A stretch of DNA of 33,545 bases from a virus. A program made the translations under genes and the position numbers. Below the pieces are notes generated by a model. That model was not told the origin of the DNA. It saw only the letters and a program-made list of their open reading frames with translations, and ran no database searches. Position 1 is the first letter of the stretch, and each line of letters begins with the position of its first letter. The DNA is taken from IMG/VR virus record IMGVR_UViG_3300020582_000027, positions 1 to 33,545 of that record, one strand, 5' to 3'. Positions 21,063 to 28,917 of this stretch are shown here, in pieces.

Positions 21063-21439
21063 GGGCGAAAAAGCGCCGGAGCGATATCGGCCGAGAGCCC
21101 CACAAAGATCCCCGCTTCCTGGCCGCAGTCGACATGGTCGGCCGGAGCGGAGCCGACCAGTTCATGATGTGGTACTGCGACGAGCAGAAGCCGATCGTAT
21201 GGATAGCCGCCGCGCTCTTTGAGGAGAACTGGGAATGCGCGGCCGGAATGAATCCGCTCCGCGCTGTCTTCCGGCTCTGCGAGACGCTCGTGGACGGAGG
21301 TACCTGCGTCCATTGCGGTAAGCCGACCGGATTTGTCCCAGACCTGGACCCGACCGTACTAGGCGAGCTTATCTGCTGGTACCAGTGGGACCCTGAGCTA
21401 AAGACCTTTAGGCGAGGATGCGAAGGCGACGGGAAATGA
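21059..21439 (+). CDS. Hypothetical protein with Cys-pair motif
   Basis: 126 residues from ATG 21059 (ATGA overlap). Helical, with FMMWYCDEQKPIVWIAAALF and LVDGGTCVHCGKPTGFVP, a VDGGxCxHC knuckle found in several actinophage proteins. Ends with Trp and acidic residues. It probably binds a metal. Function unknown. Confidence 0.68.
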   Translation: MRAKKRRSDIGREPHKDPRFLAAVDMVGRSGADQFMMWYCDEQKPIVWIAAALFEENWECAAGMNPLRAVFRLCETLVDGGTCVHCGKPTGFVPDLDPTVLGELICWYQWDPELKTFRRGCEGDGK

Positions 21440-21636
21440 CGACCGGATGGGGCAGCGACGAAAGCGGACGGACTCAGGTCTATGGGTTCTGGACTCCGAA
21501 TGGATTCTGGCAGCTGATCCCTCCGGAGCCCATTCATTACGAGATCCCGGACATGACTCCGGAAGAGAGTATCCGGGCTGCGAACAACTACATCAAATCT
21601 CTTCTGGCTAAGCACGGCTTTATCTGGGGAGTGTAA
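21436..21636 (+). CDS. 66-residue hypothetical protein
   Basis: ATG 21436 overlaps the preceding TGA; an in-frame start at 21418 would add six Arg-rich residues. Tyr/Trp-rich first half (VYGFWTPNGFWQLIPPEPIHY) and a helical second half. Family unknown. Abuts the next ATG with GGGGAG before it. Confidence 0.6.
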   Translation: MTTGWGSDESGRTQVYGFWTPNGFWQLIPPEPIHYEIPDMTPEESIRAANNYIKSLLAKHGFIWGV

Positions 21637-21852
21637 ATGGCATCGGAACAGTTCGGCGTACTTGTCCGCGACTTCCCGGTAAGGACTAGCGACACGGATG
21701 CGCGTATGTTCGCATACCTCATCTGGTCCGCTAAGGTAGCCGAATTCGGGGCCGTTCCGGTATCGGGCGAGGCCGATCTAGATATCACGGAATGGGTAGC
21801 GGAAGGCGACGTCATTATGGTACGGGTACTAGGGCTAGCCGAGCGTGGCTGA
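21637..21852 (+). CDS. 71-residue hypothetical protein
   Basis: ATG 21637 directly after the previous stop, with GGGGAG 5-6 nt upstream. VLVRDFPVRTSDTDARMFAY, a short helix, and VIMVRVLGL strands. Overlaps the PHP gene's GTG by 8 bases, so it leads translation of the polymerase pair. Family unknown. Confidence 0.6.
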   Translation: MASEQFGVLVRDFPVRTSDTDARMFAYLIWSAKVAEFGAVPVSGEADLDITEWVAEGDVIMVRVLGLAERG

Positions 21853-22789
21853 CGCCGATATCACTTATGTTAATCTCCACGGCCATTCGACCTTTAGCCA
21901 CGGAGACGGTCACAAGCTGCCCCGGTACCATGTGGAGCGCGCGGCCGAGCTAGGCTATAAGGCTATGGCGCTTACCGAGCATGGTGGCGTTAGCTCTCAT
22001 TTCCAGCTTGAGAAATACGGCCTACAGCTAGGCGTCAAGCCGATATTCGGGCTAGAGGGATATACCGGAGCCGTCGATGACGAACACAGGGGACAGTTCA
22101 AGTTCCACCTCACAATTCTCGCGAGAGATTCCGGAGGGTACAGAAATCTCAATAAAGTCGTCACCCAGTCGTGGCGTGATTATCATTATCATCCGACCAT
22201 CTCAGGAAGCTCGCTCGCAGCGAACCGAGATGGACTGGCAGTATTGTCTGGATGCAGCGGTAGTCTTCTTGCTTGCTCTCTTCTCGGCGGTAAAGGGATA
22301 CCAGAGCCCGTCAGTAAGCGAGCCGGGTATAATCGAGCCCTAGAGGTAATCGAGCGGTTCTATGCTACATTCGGCAATTACTACTTCCTAGAGGTCCAGC
22401 CTTTCTGGGAACTGCCCAGGACGTCTGAAATCAATACCACGTACGAAAAGCTATCGAGGGAGACGGGCGTGCCTCTTGTCGTTACGTGCGACGTCCATTA
22501 CCCACGGCCGGGCGATGGCGAGATGCAGGCTATCCTCCATGCGGTCCATCGCGGGAAGCACTCGATTGACGATGCGCTCCGCGAATGGAATTACGAGGTC
22601 CCAATGACGCTTCCGGAATCCGACCGCGAGCTAGCCGAGCGGCTAATGAAGACTGGCCTTTCCCGGAGAGCCTCGATGGAGGCTATTCAGTCCTCCGCGA
22701 ACATTGCTGGTTTCTGTAACGTAACCCTACCGAAAGCCGACCGGCTCCGGTACCCGATTAGCGAGGATGACGAAGTGCCATGGATCTAG
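21845..22789 (+). CDS. dnaE: DNA polymerase III alpha, PHP domain as a separate gene
   Basis: 314 residues from GTG 21845. NLHGHSTFSHGDG supplies the HxH of the PHP active site; LTEHGG, FKFHLTILARDSGGYRNLNK, LAVLSGCSG and VTCDVHYPRPGD follow in DnaE order. It ends in the linker after SANIAGFCNV...RYPISEDDEVPWI and stops, where a normal DnaE would continue straight into the palm domain. PHP domains of family C polymerases bind metals and some proofread. Its metal residues look intact, so it may be active. It most likely pairs with the polymerase core at 23450. Confidence 0.82.
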   Translation: MADADITYVNLHGHSTFSHGDGHKLPRYHVERAAELGYKAMALTEHGGVSSHFQLEKYGLQLGVKPIFGLEGYTGAVDDEHRGQFKFHLTILARDSGGYRNLNKVVTQSWRDYHYHPTISGSSLAANRDGLAVLSGCSGSLLACSLLGGKGIPEPVSKRAGYNRALEVIERFYATFGNYYFLEVQPFWELPRTSEINTTYEKLSRETGVPLVVTCDVHYPRPGDGEMQAILHAVHRGKHSIDDALREWNYEVPMTLPESDRELAERLMKTGLSRRASMEAIQSSANIAGFCNVTLPKADRLRYPISEDDEVPWI

Positions 22790-23115
22790 AGCCGGAAGTG
22801 TGGGAGCGCGTAAAGAGGATGCCGAAACAGGGTGACTTCATTTATGTGGAACAGATCTGCCCGGTTCGCGCCTTTATCGGCCAGGTAGCCCTGATATGGA
22901 CGAACGAGAACGGCCGTCAGGTGATAGCCGTTGTCGATGGCGCCAATGACGTTATCAATCTGGCCGAGGATGACCGCTGGGTCTCTTATCACGGCACCCA
23001 CCGCGAGGTCGCTACCGTAGAAATCCTCCAGAGGTCCGGCCTGTGTATCTGCTGCGACGCTCCGCTACTAGCCGACCGCTCCGGGAACATCGACCACGCC
23101 TGGCTCTGGACCTAG
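22780..23115 (+). CDS. Hypothetical protein between the polymerase halves
   Basis: 111 residues from ATG 22780, overlapping the PHP gene by 10 bases. Beta-rich (GDFIYVEQI, AFIGQVALIWTNENGRQVIAVVDG) and ending with CICCDAPLLADRSGNIDHAW, a likely zinc knuckle. It shows no homing-endonuclease, intein or transposase motif, so it does not explain the polymerase split as a mobile insertion. Family unknown. Confidence 0.68.
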   Translation: MDLEPEVWERVKRMPKQGDFIYVEQICPVRAFIGQVALIWTNENGRQVIAVVDGANDVINLAEDDRWVSYHGTHREVATVEILQRSGLCICCDAPLLADRSGNIDHAWLWT

Positions 23116-23131
23116 TTATCCGGCCGGATAA
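23116..23131. repeat. 16-bp perfect palindrome
   Basis: TTATCCGGCCGGATAA, fully self-complementary, in the 27-base gap between genes and just before an AGGGAGG ribosome site. It could be an operator or a short hairpin. Confidence 0.7.
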
Positions 23132-23142
23132 GGGAGGCAACA

Positions 23143-23457
23143 ATGCGACTGGTAACGGTACTCATTACGCTTAACGATTCCGGCGCGATAACAATAGATG
23201 CCCGAGGTCCCGTCAAGGGCACGGAAGGTCTCGCGCTCCTACTAAGCGCGGCCGCAGATCTGGCGCGTGACGGAAAGGCGAATATCAAGTTATGGAAGGC
23301 ATCGACGGCTGGACGCGGAAGCTATGGCGGATATCCCAGCATGACGATATGCGAATCGACCTCGCAGGAGAGATCCAGGAAATTGTCGATGAGATGCGGG
23401 AGACGGCCGGACTGCCGGAATTCGGCATTAACGAGATCGTGGAAGCATAATGGGTAA
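23143..23457 (+). CDS. Hypothetical protein with out-of-frame-like tail
   Basis: 104 residues from ATG 23143 with a strong AGGGAGG 6 nt upstream. The first 52 residues look protein-like (TVLITLNDSGAITIDARGP, GLALLLSAAADLARDGKANI). From about residue 55 the composition turns Ser/Arg-rich (STSQERSRKLSMRCGRRPD) where a second gene begins in another frame. Either the overlap is real, or the true protein is shorter through a frameshift or sequence error. Family unknown. Confidence 0.5.
   Translation: MRLVTVLITLNDSGAITIDARGPVKGTEGLALLLSAAADLARDGKANIKLWKASTAGRGSYGGYPSMTICESTSQERSRKLSMRCGRRPDCRNSALTRSWKHNG
23292..23450 (+). CDS. 52-residue protein overlapping its neighbour in another frame
   Basis: ATG 23292 to TAA 23448-23450: MEGIDGWTRKLWRISQHDD, then RIDLAGEIQEIVDEMRETAG and LPEFGINEIVEA. 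The composition is typical of a helical protein, unlike the frame it overlaps. The stop is TAATG-coupled to the polymerase core, so it feeds ribosomes to that gene. It overlaps the 23143 frame over its entire length. Function unknown. Confidence 0.58.
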   Translation: MEGIDGWTRKLWRISQHDDMRIDLAGEIQEIVDEMRETAGLPEFGINEIVEA

Positions 23458-25753
23458 TACAGAAGTCAAGTCGGAGCGCTCCCGGCCAGAGGCCGAGGAA
23501 CTTCTGTGGAAGTGGCTCCGGTCCGGATGGGAGTACCGTAAGGTAGGCGAGCGGTCCCAGGAACAGCGCGAGTGGTACGGCGACCGCGTGAAGTATGAGA
23601 TGGACCTGATCCTTGAAAGAGGGCTCGCGGATTTCTTCCTGTTTACCTCCGACACGATCCGGTGGGGAAAGGATCACGGCGTGGCGTTCGGCCCCGGACG
23701 CGGCTCCACGGCCGCATCAGTTGTTGCCTGGCTACTCCGGATTACTGAGATCGATCCCTTCCGCTATCAGGGTATGGTCTTTGAGCGCTTCCTCGATATC
23801 TCCCGTCCGGACCCACCAGACATCGACGTTGACTGCTCCGACGAGGACCGCTGGAAGGTCTGGAAATACCTTGAGCGGAAATACGGCCGTGACTGTTTCG
23901 GGCACATCGGCAATTTCGTCCGGTACCGGGGCAAGAATTCCCTTGACGATGTAGCCCGCGTATACAACATACCCGTCTGGGTCGTTGAGATAATAAAGAA
24001 CCTCCTGATTGAGAGGTCGGGTGGAGACTCCCGGTTTGACTCTACCCTGGGCGATACCTTTGATATGTTCCCAGCGGCGCAGGACGTCCTGGACGAGTAT
24101 CCCGATCTCATTAAGGCGACGAGGCTAGAGGGCGACATACGCGGGATGAGCGTTCACGCCGCTGGCCTGGTAATCGCGAATAGCCCGCTAACGGATATCT
24201 GCGCCGTGTACGAGAAAGATGGCGTGCAGGTAATGTCCGTCGATAAGTACGACGCGGAGTACATGGGAGCCCTCAAGCTAGACTTCCTAGGGCTTGCCAC
24301 TATGGGAATGATCGCCCGCTGTCTAAAGATGGCCGGCCTGACTCTGGAGGACCTTTATGCGATTCCCGATACTGACCCTGGAGCTATCGAGATTTTCCGT
24401 ACCGGAGACGTCATCGGCGTGTTTCAGTTTGAGGGTAGAGCTACTCGGCTCGTCAACCGAGACGTCCGGCCAGATCACTTCATGCATATCACAGACGTCA
24501 ATGCGCTATCGCGTCCTGGCCCGCTGTTTTCCGGACAGACCGCAGACTACGTGGACGTCCGGCATGGGCGTAAGAAAGCAGAGAGCCTTCATCCGCTCGT
24601 AGACGAAATCACGCACGATACCTACGGGCAGATAATATATCAGGAGCAGATCCTCCGCATCCTCAAAGAGATGGGCGGATTCGACTGGTTCTCCGTATCG
24701 CAGATCCGGCGCATCATCTCCAAGAAAATGGGCGAAGCCGCATTCCAGATGTCATACGAGCAGTTCGCTCAGGGCGCACTCGATGGCTACGGAGTAGACC
24801 GCGAGCTAGCCGATAAGATCTGGAAGCGGCTTGTTACGTCCGGTACCTATTCCTTCAATATCGCCCACGCCATAAGCTACTCGATGCTCGCATTCTGGAC
24901 GGCATGGCTCAAGGCGAATTACCCGCTTGAGTTCTATGCGGCCTCGCTCGCGAAGGCGACGAAAGCAGAGACCCAGTTCCGGCTAATGCGGGATGCCCTC
25001 GCCCACTCGATAGACGTCCGGCCTCCGGACCCGAGGTATGCGCGACGGACCTGGACGCCGCATGTGGTAGCGAACGACCGGCCGGAGCTACGGAGGCAGG
25101 AGCTACTCGCCGGATGGGAGCAGGTCCCGAAAATCGGCAAGAAAATGGCCGAGCGGATAGACGCCGAGCAGCCGGATGGCGGCTGGAAGAGTTTCTATGA
25201 CCTAACCCGCATACAAGGCATAGGCCCAAAGACAGCCGAGCGCATGGCTGAGTTCGCGGCTGCCAATGACCCGTTCGGGCTCTACCGTACCGAGAAGAAA
25301 CTGGCGGCCGTTGACCGCTGGCTCAGGCAGCAGAAAACGGTCCCACAGCCGACGCATAACGGTGAGCATCTGGCGGCTATGGAAGTAGTAAAGAATCCTG
25401 CTCCGGGCCGTCGCTTCGCGCCTGGACCTGCGGTGGTTTATATGGGGGTAGTTAGGAGAGTTGAATATAAGGATATCGTTGAGGACGAACGGAGCCGCTC
25501 CGGTCGCGAGGTCGAAGAGATCCTAGCAGAGCTAAAGCGGCCCGATCTAATCAAGCGAGCTACCCTCCATATGTACGACGAAAGTGATGAGGAGGTTTAT
25601 GGTCGCGTCAATAGATGGAAGTTCCCTGGACTGCTAAAGAAACTACAGACGATTCACGTCAACCACGATGTCGTGGTTATCGCCGGATTCCGGATAGCCG
25701 GATTCGGCACGCCGGTGATGATTAACAATCTGTGGGTAATCGATCCCGATTGA
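23450..25753 (+). CDS. dnaE: Family C DNA polymerase core (DnaE palm, fingers, HhH, OB) as a separate gene
   Basis: 767 residues from ATG 23450. It begins in the region just before the palm (RVKYEMDLILERGLADFFLF) and has GPGRGSTAASVVAW, then PDIDVD (123-128) and KLDFLG (D278), which supply the catalytic Asp residues of DNA polymerase III alpha. QFEGRATRLV, SRPGPL and YQEQIL follow in fingers order, then HhH motifs (VPKIGKKMAERI, IQGIGPKTAERM) and an OB-like C-terminus (VVYMGVVRRVEY). There is no PHP domain; that is encoded at 21845. All polymerase motifs are present, so it should be the phage replicase subunit. Confidence 0.88.
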   Translation: MGNTEVKSERSRPEAEELLWKWLRSGWEYRKVGERSQEQREWYGDRVKYEMDLILERGLADFFLFTSDTIRWGKDHGVAFGPGRGSTAASVVAWLLRITEIDPFRYQGMVFERFLDISRPDPPDIDVDCSDEDRWKVWKYLERKYGRDCFGHIGNFVRYRGKNSLDDVARVYNIPVWVVEIIKNLLIERSGGDSRFDSTLGDTFDMFPAAQDVLDEYPDLIKATRLEGDIRGMSVHAAGLVIANSPLTDICAVYEKDGVQVMSVDKYDAEYMGALKLDFLGLATMGMIARCLKMAGLTLEDLYAIPDTDPGAIEIFRTGDVIGVFQFEGRATRLVNRDVRPDHFMHITDVNALSRPGPLFSGQTADYVDVRHGRKKAESLHPLVDEITHDTYGQIIYQEQILRILKEMGGFDWFSVSQIRRIISKKMGEAAFQMSYEQFAQGALDGYGVDRELADKIWKRLVTSGTYSFNIAHAISYSMLAFWTAWLKANYPLEFYAASLAKATKAETQFRLMRDALAHSIDVRPPDPRYARRTWTPHVVANDRPELRRQELLAGWEQVPKIGKKMAERIDAEQPDGGWKSFYDLTRIQGIGPKTAERMAEFAAANDPFGLYRTEKKLAAVDRWLRQQKTVPQPTHNGEHLAAMEVVKNPAPGRRFAPGPAVVYMGVVRRVEYKDIVEDERSRSGREVEEILAELKRPDLIKRATLHMYDESDEEVYGRVNRWKFPGLLKKLQTIHVNHDVVVIAGFRIAGFGTPVMINNLWVIDPD

Positions 25754-25766
25754 AATGGAGACCGTA

Positions 25767-26036
25767 ATGACGACTACTAGCGAGCACCGCGAGGAACACG
25801 TGGAAAACGATGACCTCGTCGTGGTCCAGGCCGCAGAGAATATGGACCGCGCGACCTTCTGCCGTCACATGTCCCTACGGCACGGCGAGAACCTGGGCGG
25901 GCTGCCCGGCCTTGACCCGGAATCCCTCTTCATTAGCGACTATGTTGAGGAATGCTGGCGAGCCTTCCACCGGCAGCTTCACGCGCTTCATCTCCAGGAG
26001 GACGTCGATCACGATCACGGGGTGTCATGGGGATGA
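25767..26036 (+). CDS. Hypothetical protein
   Basis: 89 residues from ATG 25767, chosen because GGAG is 6 nt upstream; ATG 25755 adds four residues. Acidic start, then DRATFCRHMSLRHGENLGGL and ECWRAFHRQLHALH, with many His residues that could bind metal. The pattern recurs in actinophage proteins of unknown role. ATGA overlap with the next gene. Confidence 0.66.
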   Translation: MTTTSEHREEHVENDDLVVVQAAENMDRATFCRHMSLRHGENLGGLPGLDPESLFISDYVEECWRAFHRQLHALHLQEDVDHDHGVSWG

Positions 26037-26323
26037 GCTACGAACACATGAACACGGCAGGCTTCCTCGTTACCCTCCGGCTACCCGACGAGATCCAGCC
26101 AGAGCAGGCGATCCGCGAGCTTCAGACCTGTATAACCTTTGGACACGCAGAGGTCGTGCTACAGTACGTCATCCCGGACCCTATCGATGAACAGGGACCA
26201 GAGACGGTAACCCTCGCGGACCTATGGGCAGCACACCGGAGGGCCATCAGCGCGCAAGGCCCAGGAATCGATCCTAAGCCCGCTCCGGAGCCTGGAACCC
26301 TACCCTCCGAAATTTCGCCCTGA
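26033..26323 (+). CDS. Hypothetical protein, last gene of the rightward arm
   Basis: 96 residues from ATG 26033 (ATGA overlap). TAGFLVTLRLPDEIQPEQAI, a strand with VVLQYVIPDPI, then a helix (LADLWAAHRRAIS) and a Pro-rich tail. Its last 50 bases overlap the convergent methyltransferase frame on the other strand. Family unknown. Confidence 0.64.
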   Translation: MSYEHMNTAGFLVTLRLPDEIQPEQAIRELQTCITFGHAEVVLQYVIPDPIDEQGPETVTLADLWAAHRRAISAQGPGIDPKPAPEPGTLPSEISP

Positions 26324-27044
26324 TGCGGCCAGCTGCCGGCTCTATGGGCTTCACGGCCCAGTCTAGCGGACGGCTCCCCTCCGGGCGACGGCCTAGGACG
26401 GCCCTACGCGGCCCGGAGGGCGACGGAGACGGCCGGAGAGCCCTCCGGACGGCTCCCGGTAAGCCTCGCGGCCCCGGCTCGCGTACGAGTGGGTCTGTGG
26501 GCTCTACACGCCTGACCATCTGATCATAGGACGCGGCGCGCGGCTTCATCCATACCCCACGGAATGGCCGTCTGTAGAAGCATGGCCAGCTGTATGGCTT
26601 GTGCGCTGAGTACGCCGAGATGAGCACCGATCCCGGCCGCATGCTTTCGCATACCTCGTTCTCCCAGGCGACCTCGACAGCGTCATCCTTGAATGGCCGG
26701 GCGATGTACACGATATTGAAATGCGACCACGGCGGATGCTTCTCGCGGAGATCCCACCGGTAGGCGTTGACGCCTAGCTCGCCCGCCTTAACGAGGTACT
26801 CGCGGCTGATCTCATAGCCAGTCTCATGAAGGCTGTAATAGTGCTTCGCGAGGTAGAGCTTTGTCCCGATACCGCAACCAGCCTCCGCGAAGAATAGCTG
26901 CCGGAGCCCGCTACGCTTAGACAGAAGCTGAACCGCGACCGTTAGCATCCGGTCAAATTCAGTTAGCTCTAGCGGGCTCCAGCGCCACATATCCGGATCA
27001 GGATCGGTAGTCTCACGTTCTAGACAGAGCTGATCCATCTCCAT
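26274..27044 (-). CDS. Class I SAM-dependent methyltransferase-like protein
   Basis: 256 residues leftward from ATG 27044 (ATG 27038 also possible). Residues 48-160 hold the Rossmann core: FFAEAGCGIGTKLYLA (motif I, GxGxG), GYEISREYLVKA, FNIVYIARPF and MRPGSVLISAYS. There is no DPPY or PCQ motif, so it is not an obvious DNA methylase; small-molecule or protein targets are more likely. The last 80 residues are Arg/Pro-rich, run through the inverted repeat at 26377 and overlap the convergent gene, so the functional end may be near residue 175. Confidence 0.65.
   Translation of the reverse strand: MEMDQLCLERETTDPDPDMWRWSPLELTEFDRMLTVAVQLLSKRSGLRQLFFAEAGCGIGTKLYLAKHYYSLHETGYEISREYLVKAGELGVNAYRWDLREKHPPWSHFNIVYIARPFKDDAVEVAWENEVCESMRPGSVLISAYSAHKPYSWPCFYRRPFRGVWMKPRAASYDQMVRRVEPTDPLVREPGPRGLPGAVRRALRPSPSPSGPRRAVLGRRPEGSRPLDWAVKPIEPAAGRIRAKFRRVGFQAPERA
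26377..26420. terminator. Inverted repeat between the convergent arms
   Basis: CCCTCCGGGC (26377-26386) pairs perfectly with GCCCGGAGGG (26411-26420), 10 bp with a 24-nt loop, in a very GC-rich stretch. Placed to stop transcription from both sides; no T-tract on the plus strand. Confidence 0.5.
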
Positions 27045-27081
27045 CTTGAAAAGCTGATTAATGGTAAAGATGGCCGGGCTC

Positions 27082-27468
27082 CTAACCTGCCCTTGTAAAC
27101 TGCTGTGGATGGGAAAGCGTGTACTCTCCCTTTGTACTCGCCGGAACGAGCGTCATGCCGCTATCGTCCAGGACGAACGGAAGCATTTCCTCGCCGGCCA
27201 GAGACCACGAGGCCACCATCTCCGTGCGGCCGTCCTCCCACTGGACTCGCCATCCGTCGCCACTCATCATTTCCGATCCTCCTGATCCTCCCTCGCCAGC
27301 TGTTCCTGGCGGCCCTTGTGGGCCTGCGGCCCCAGTATCGCCTTTTGGCCCTGCGGCCCCGGTCGCTCCGGTATCACCCTTTGGCCCGGCTGGCCCGGCT
27401 GGGCCCTGTGGCCCGGTAGGTCCTGGTGGTCCCTGGGGTCCGGGAGGTCCCTCTGGTCCTTCTGACAT
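27082..27468 (-). CDS. Collagen-like repeat protein (tail or fibre)
   Basis: 128 residues from ATG 27468 with GGGAGG upstream. Residues 3-58 are Gly-X-Y triplets ([20 protein letters not shown] and similar), which form collagen-like triple helices. A Gly/Ser hinge follows, then a compact C-terminal domain ([17 protein letters not shown]) that may trimerise or bind. Phage collagen-like proteins are usually tail fibres or decorations. It follows the endolysin gene on the leftward arm. Confidence 0.8.
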   Translation of the reverse strand: MSEGPEGPPGPQGPPGPTGPQGPAGPAGPKGDTGATGAAGPKGDTGAAGPQGPPGTAGEGGSGGSEMMSGDGWRVQWEDGRTEMVASWSLAGEEMLPFVLDDSGMTLVPASTKGEYTLSHPQQFTRAG

Positions 27469-27477
27469 GACGCCTCC

Positions 27478-28338
27478 CTACCGGACGCTGTTCCAGCCGC
27501 CACGGTTGTACCGGCCCCACTTACCGGCGAGCGCGGGGCCATCGCCTGGGTCGGGTAGCCGCTGCTGGAAAGTGTAGACGTTGGAGTCCAGGCCGGTAAT
27601 CGAGATAACGAGTAGGCCGGTAACCGGGTTGACGGTGATGTCCGCGCCGCTCTTGCACTTGAAGTTCTTGTCCGGATCTACCTGGTACCAGCCCGCTCCC
27701 TCGAACTGATAGTGGAGACGGCCGTCATTCCAGACGGCTGCCATGTGGAGCTTGCCGTTAACGATGGTAACTGCCGGCATGTTAATACCTGCCATTCCCT
27801 GATCCGGTGGTGGTGTTGTGGACGAGCCTCCCTTGGCCCGCTTGATAACCTCGTCTAGTGGGAAGCCAGCGCCCGCGTCGTGGTGACCGCCTCCCATCGA
27901 GCCGAAGTTGACGTGCTGGCAGATCCCCTTGACCGTACCCGACTGGGCCTGGCTGTTGCTGAGGACGGTATAGGGGATCTTGTACTTGTCGCAGATATGA
28001 CGGAGCCAGTCCGCCGCGTTGTTGAGTAGGGTCGGCTTCCCCAGCCAGGTAGACCGCGACCACGAGGCGTAAGCGCACATCTCCAGGGACAGGCACCAGG
28101 GGTTCGCGTTGCCCTGAGTCCACGCCTTGTGGTTCTCGTAGACGTAAGCACCGAGCAGCCCGGCCGACGAGTTATCAGCTCCGTGGTGACTGGAGCACTG
28201 AGCGGAGGGATTCGCGAACCACGAGCCGAGCGACTCGATAGTCATCGCGCCTTCCGTCGTGTGGAATACCGCCACGTTGTACGGACCTCGCGAGGATGAG
28301 TAATGTGGCGACGGCATCCACTTTTCCTTGACTGCCAT
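27478..28338 (-). CDS. Endolysin, N-acetylmuramoyl-L-alanine amidase
   Basis: 286 residues from ATG 28338, TAATG-coupled to the gene before it. [10 protein letters not shown] (H26, E29), [23 protein letters not shown] and [17 protein letters not shown] are the Amidase_2 pattern with its zinc His residues. This enzyme cuts the bond between muramic acid and L-Ala in peptidoglycan. Residues 180-286, after a Pro/Ser linker (STTPPPDQG), form a beta-rich domain ([20 protein letters not shown]) likely to bind the cell wall. It has no signal peptide, so it should need a holin; three small membrane genes precede it. Confidence 0.86.
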   Translation of the reverse strand: MAVKEKWMPSPHYSSSRGPYNVAVFHTTEGAMTIESLGSWFANPSAQCSSHHGADNSSAGLLGAYVYENHKAWTQGNANPWCLSLEMCAYASWSRSTWLGKPTLLNNAADWLRHICDKYKIPYTVLSNSQAQSGTVKGICQHVNFGSMGGGHHDAGAGFPLDEVIKRAKGGSSTTPPPDQGMAGINMPAVTIVNGKLHMAAVWNDGRLHYQFEGAGWYQVDPDKNFKCKSGADITVNPVTGLLVISITGLDSNVYTFQQRLPDPGDGPALAGKWGRYNRGGWNSVR

Positions 28339-28694
28339 TATTCGCTGACCTCCGCTTCCGCTTCCTCTGGAGCTTCCTCGTCCGGATCGCCTACAGGATC
28401 ATCCGGATGCCTCTCACGCCACCTAGCGAGCGCGGCCTGGTACGCGGCGATCCGTTCCCGGATCTGCGCCGTAGGCTTTTCCGTGTCCCAGGGCTCGCTC
28501 GCCTCTTCCGCAGGCTCAGGCGTAGGTTCCACTTCCTCCAGGACCACATCGCCCTCGTCCAGTTCGGACTGGTCGAATAGCTCTCCGAAGCGGACGCGGC
28601 GAGCGTGCCGCTTGTCCTGTCGTTCGTGCCTGCGCCCGACTCGCTCATCATGACGAGTGCGGGCTTCCTCGATGAATTCCGGAATGCTAACCAT
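28338..28694 (-). CDS. Charged hypothetical protein before the endolysin
   Basis: 118 residues from ATG 28694. Basic, His/Arg-rich first third (EARTRHDERVGRRHERQDKR), an acidic middle (ELDEGDVVLEEVEPTPEPAEE), a helix (IRERIAAYQAALARWRERH) and an acidic end. There is no membrane segment. Coiled-coil or spacer character. Its place between the membrane genes and the amidase suggests a lysis-related role, without proof. Confidence 0.68.
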   Translation of the reverse strand: MVSIPEFIEEARTRHDERVGRRHERQDKRHARRVRFGELFDQSELDEGDVVLEEVEPTPEPAEEASEPWDTEKPTAQIRERIAAYQAALARWRERHPDDPVGDPDEEAPEEAEAEVSE

Positions 28695-28917
28695 GCGCTT
28701 CCTCTTCCTTGAGCTTTTCGGCTTTCCTTTCGATACGCCAGTGCTCTATCATTCCGCCGGCAATAGATAGCGCTCCGGTCCAGATAGTCGAAAGCGTATC
28801 TTTGACGTCATCCGGCAGGTTCATAAGCGGGTGGTAATGGATAATGAGGAATACTGACACAGTACCGATAACCGCACCTATGGCCGCTCCGATAACCGGC
28901 CTCGGTATTCCAAGCAT
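28687..28917 (-). CDS. Small membrane protein, holin candidate
   Basis: 76 residues from ATG 28917, overlapping the next gene by 8 bases. One clear membrane helix (VIGAAIGAVIGTVSVFLIIHY, 8-28), a second weaker one (LSTIWTGALSIAGGMI, 42-58), and a charged C-terminal tail (RIERKAEKLKEEE). This two-helix plus charged-tail pattern is common in phage holins, which open the membrane so the endolysin can act. One of three candidates here. Confidence 0.62.
   Translation of the reverse strand: MLGIPRPVIGAAIGAVIGTVSVFLIIHYHPLMNLPDDVKDTLSTIWTGALSIAGGMIEHWRIERKAEKLKEEEAHG

Noticed and set aside
24909-25229. Minus-strand Ser/Arg/Pro-rich ORF inside the polymerase core
   Set aside because: Antisense shadow of a conserved polymerase gene, with no start signals.
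21845-25753. Split intein explaining the two-part polymerase
   Set aside because: Neither the end of the PHP ORF nor the start of the core carries intein-like blocks or a Cys/Ser splice junction.
27119-27577. Plus-strand Pro/Gly-rich ORF opposite the collagen-like gene
   Set aside because: It is the complement of Gly-X-Y codons; the minus frame has the ribosome site and gene order.
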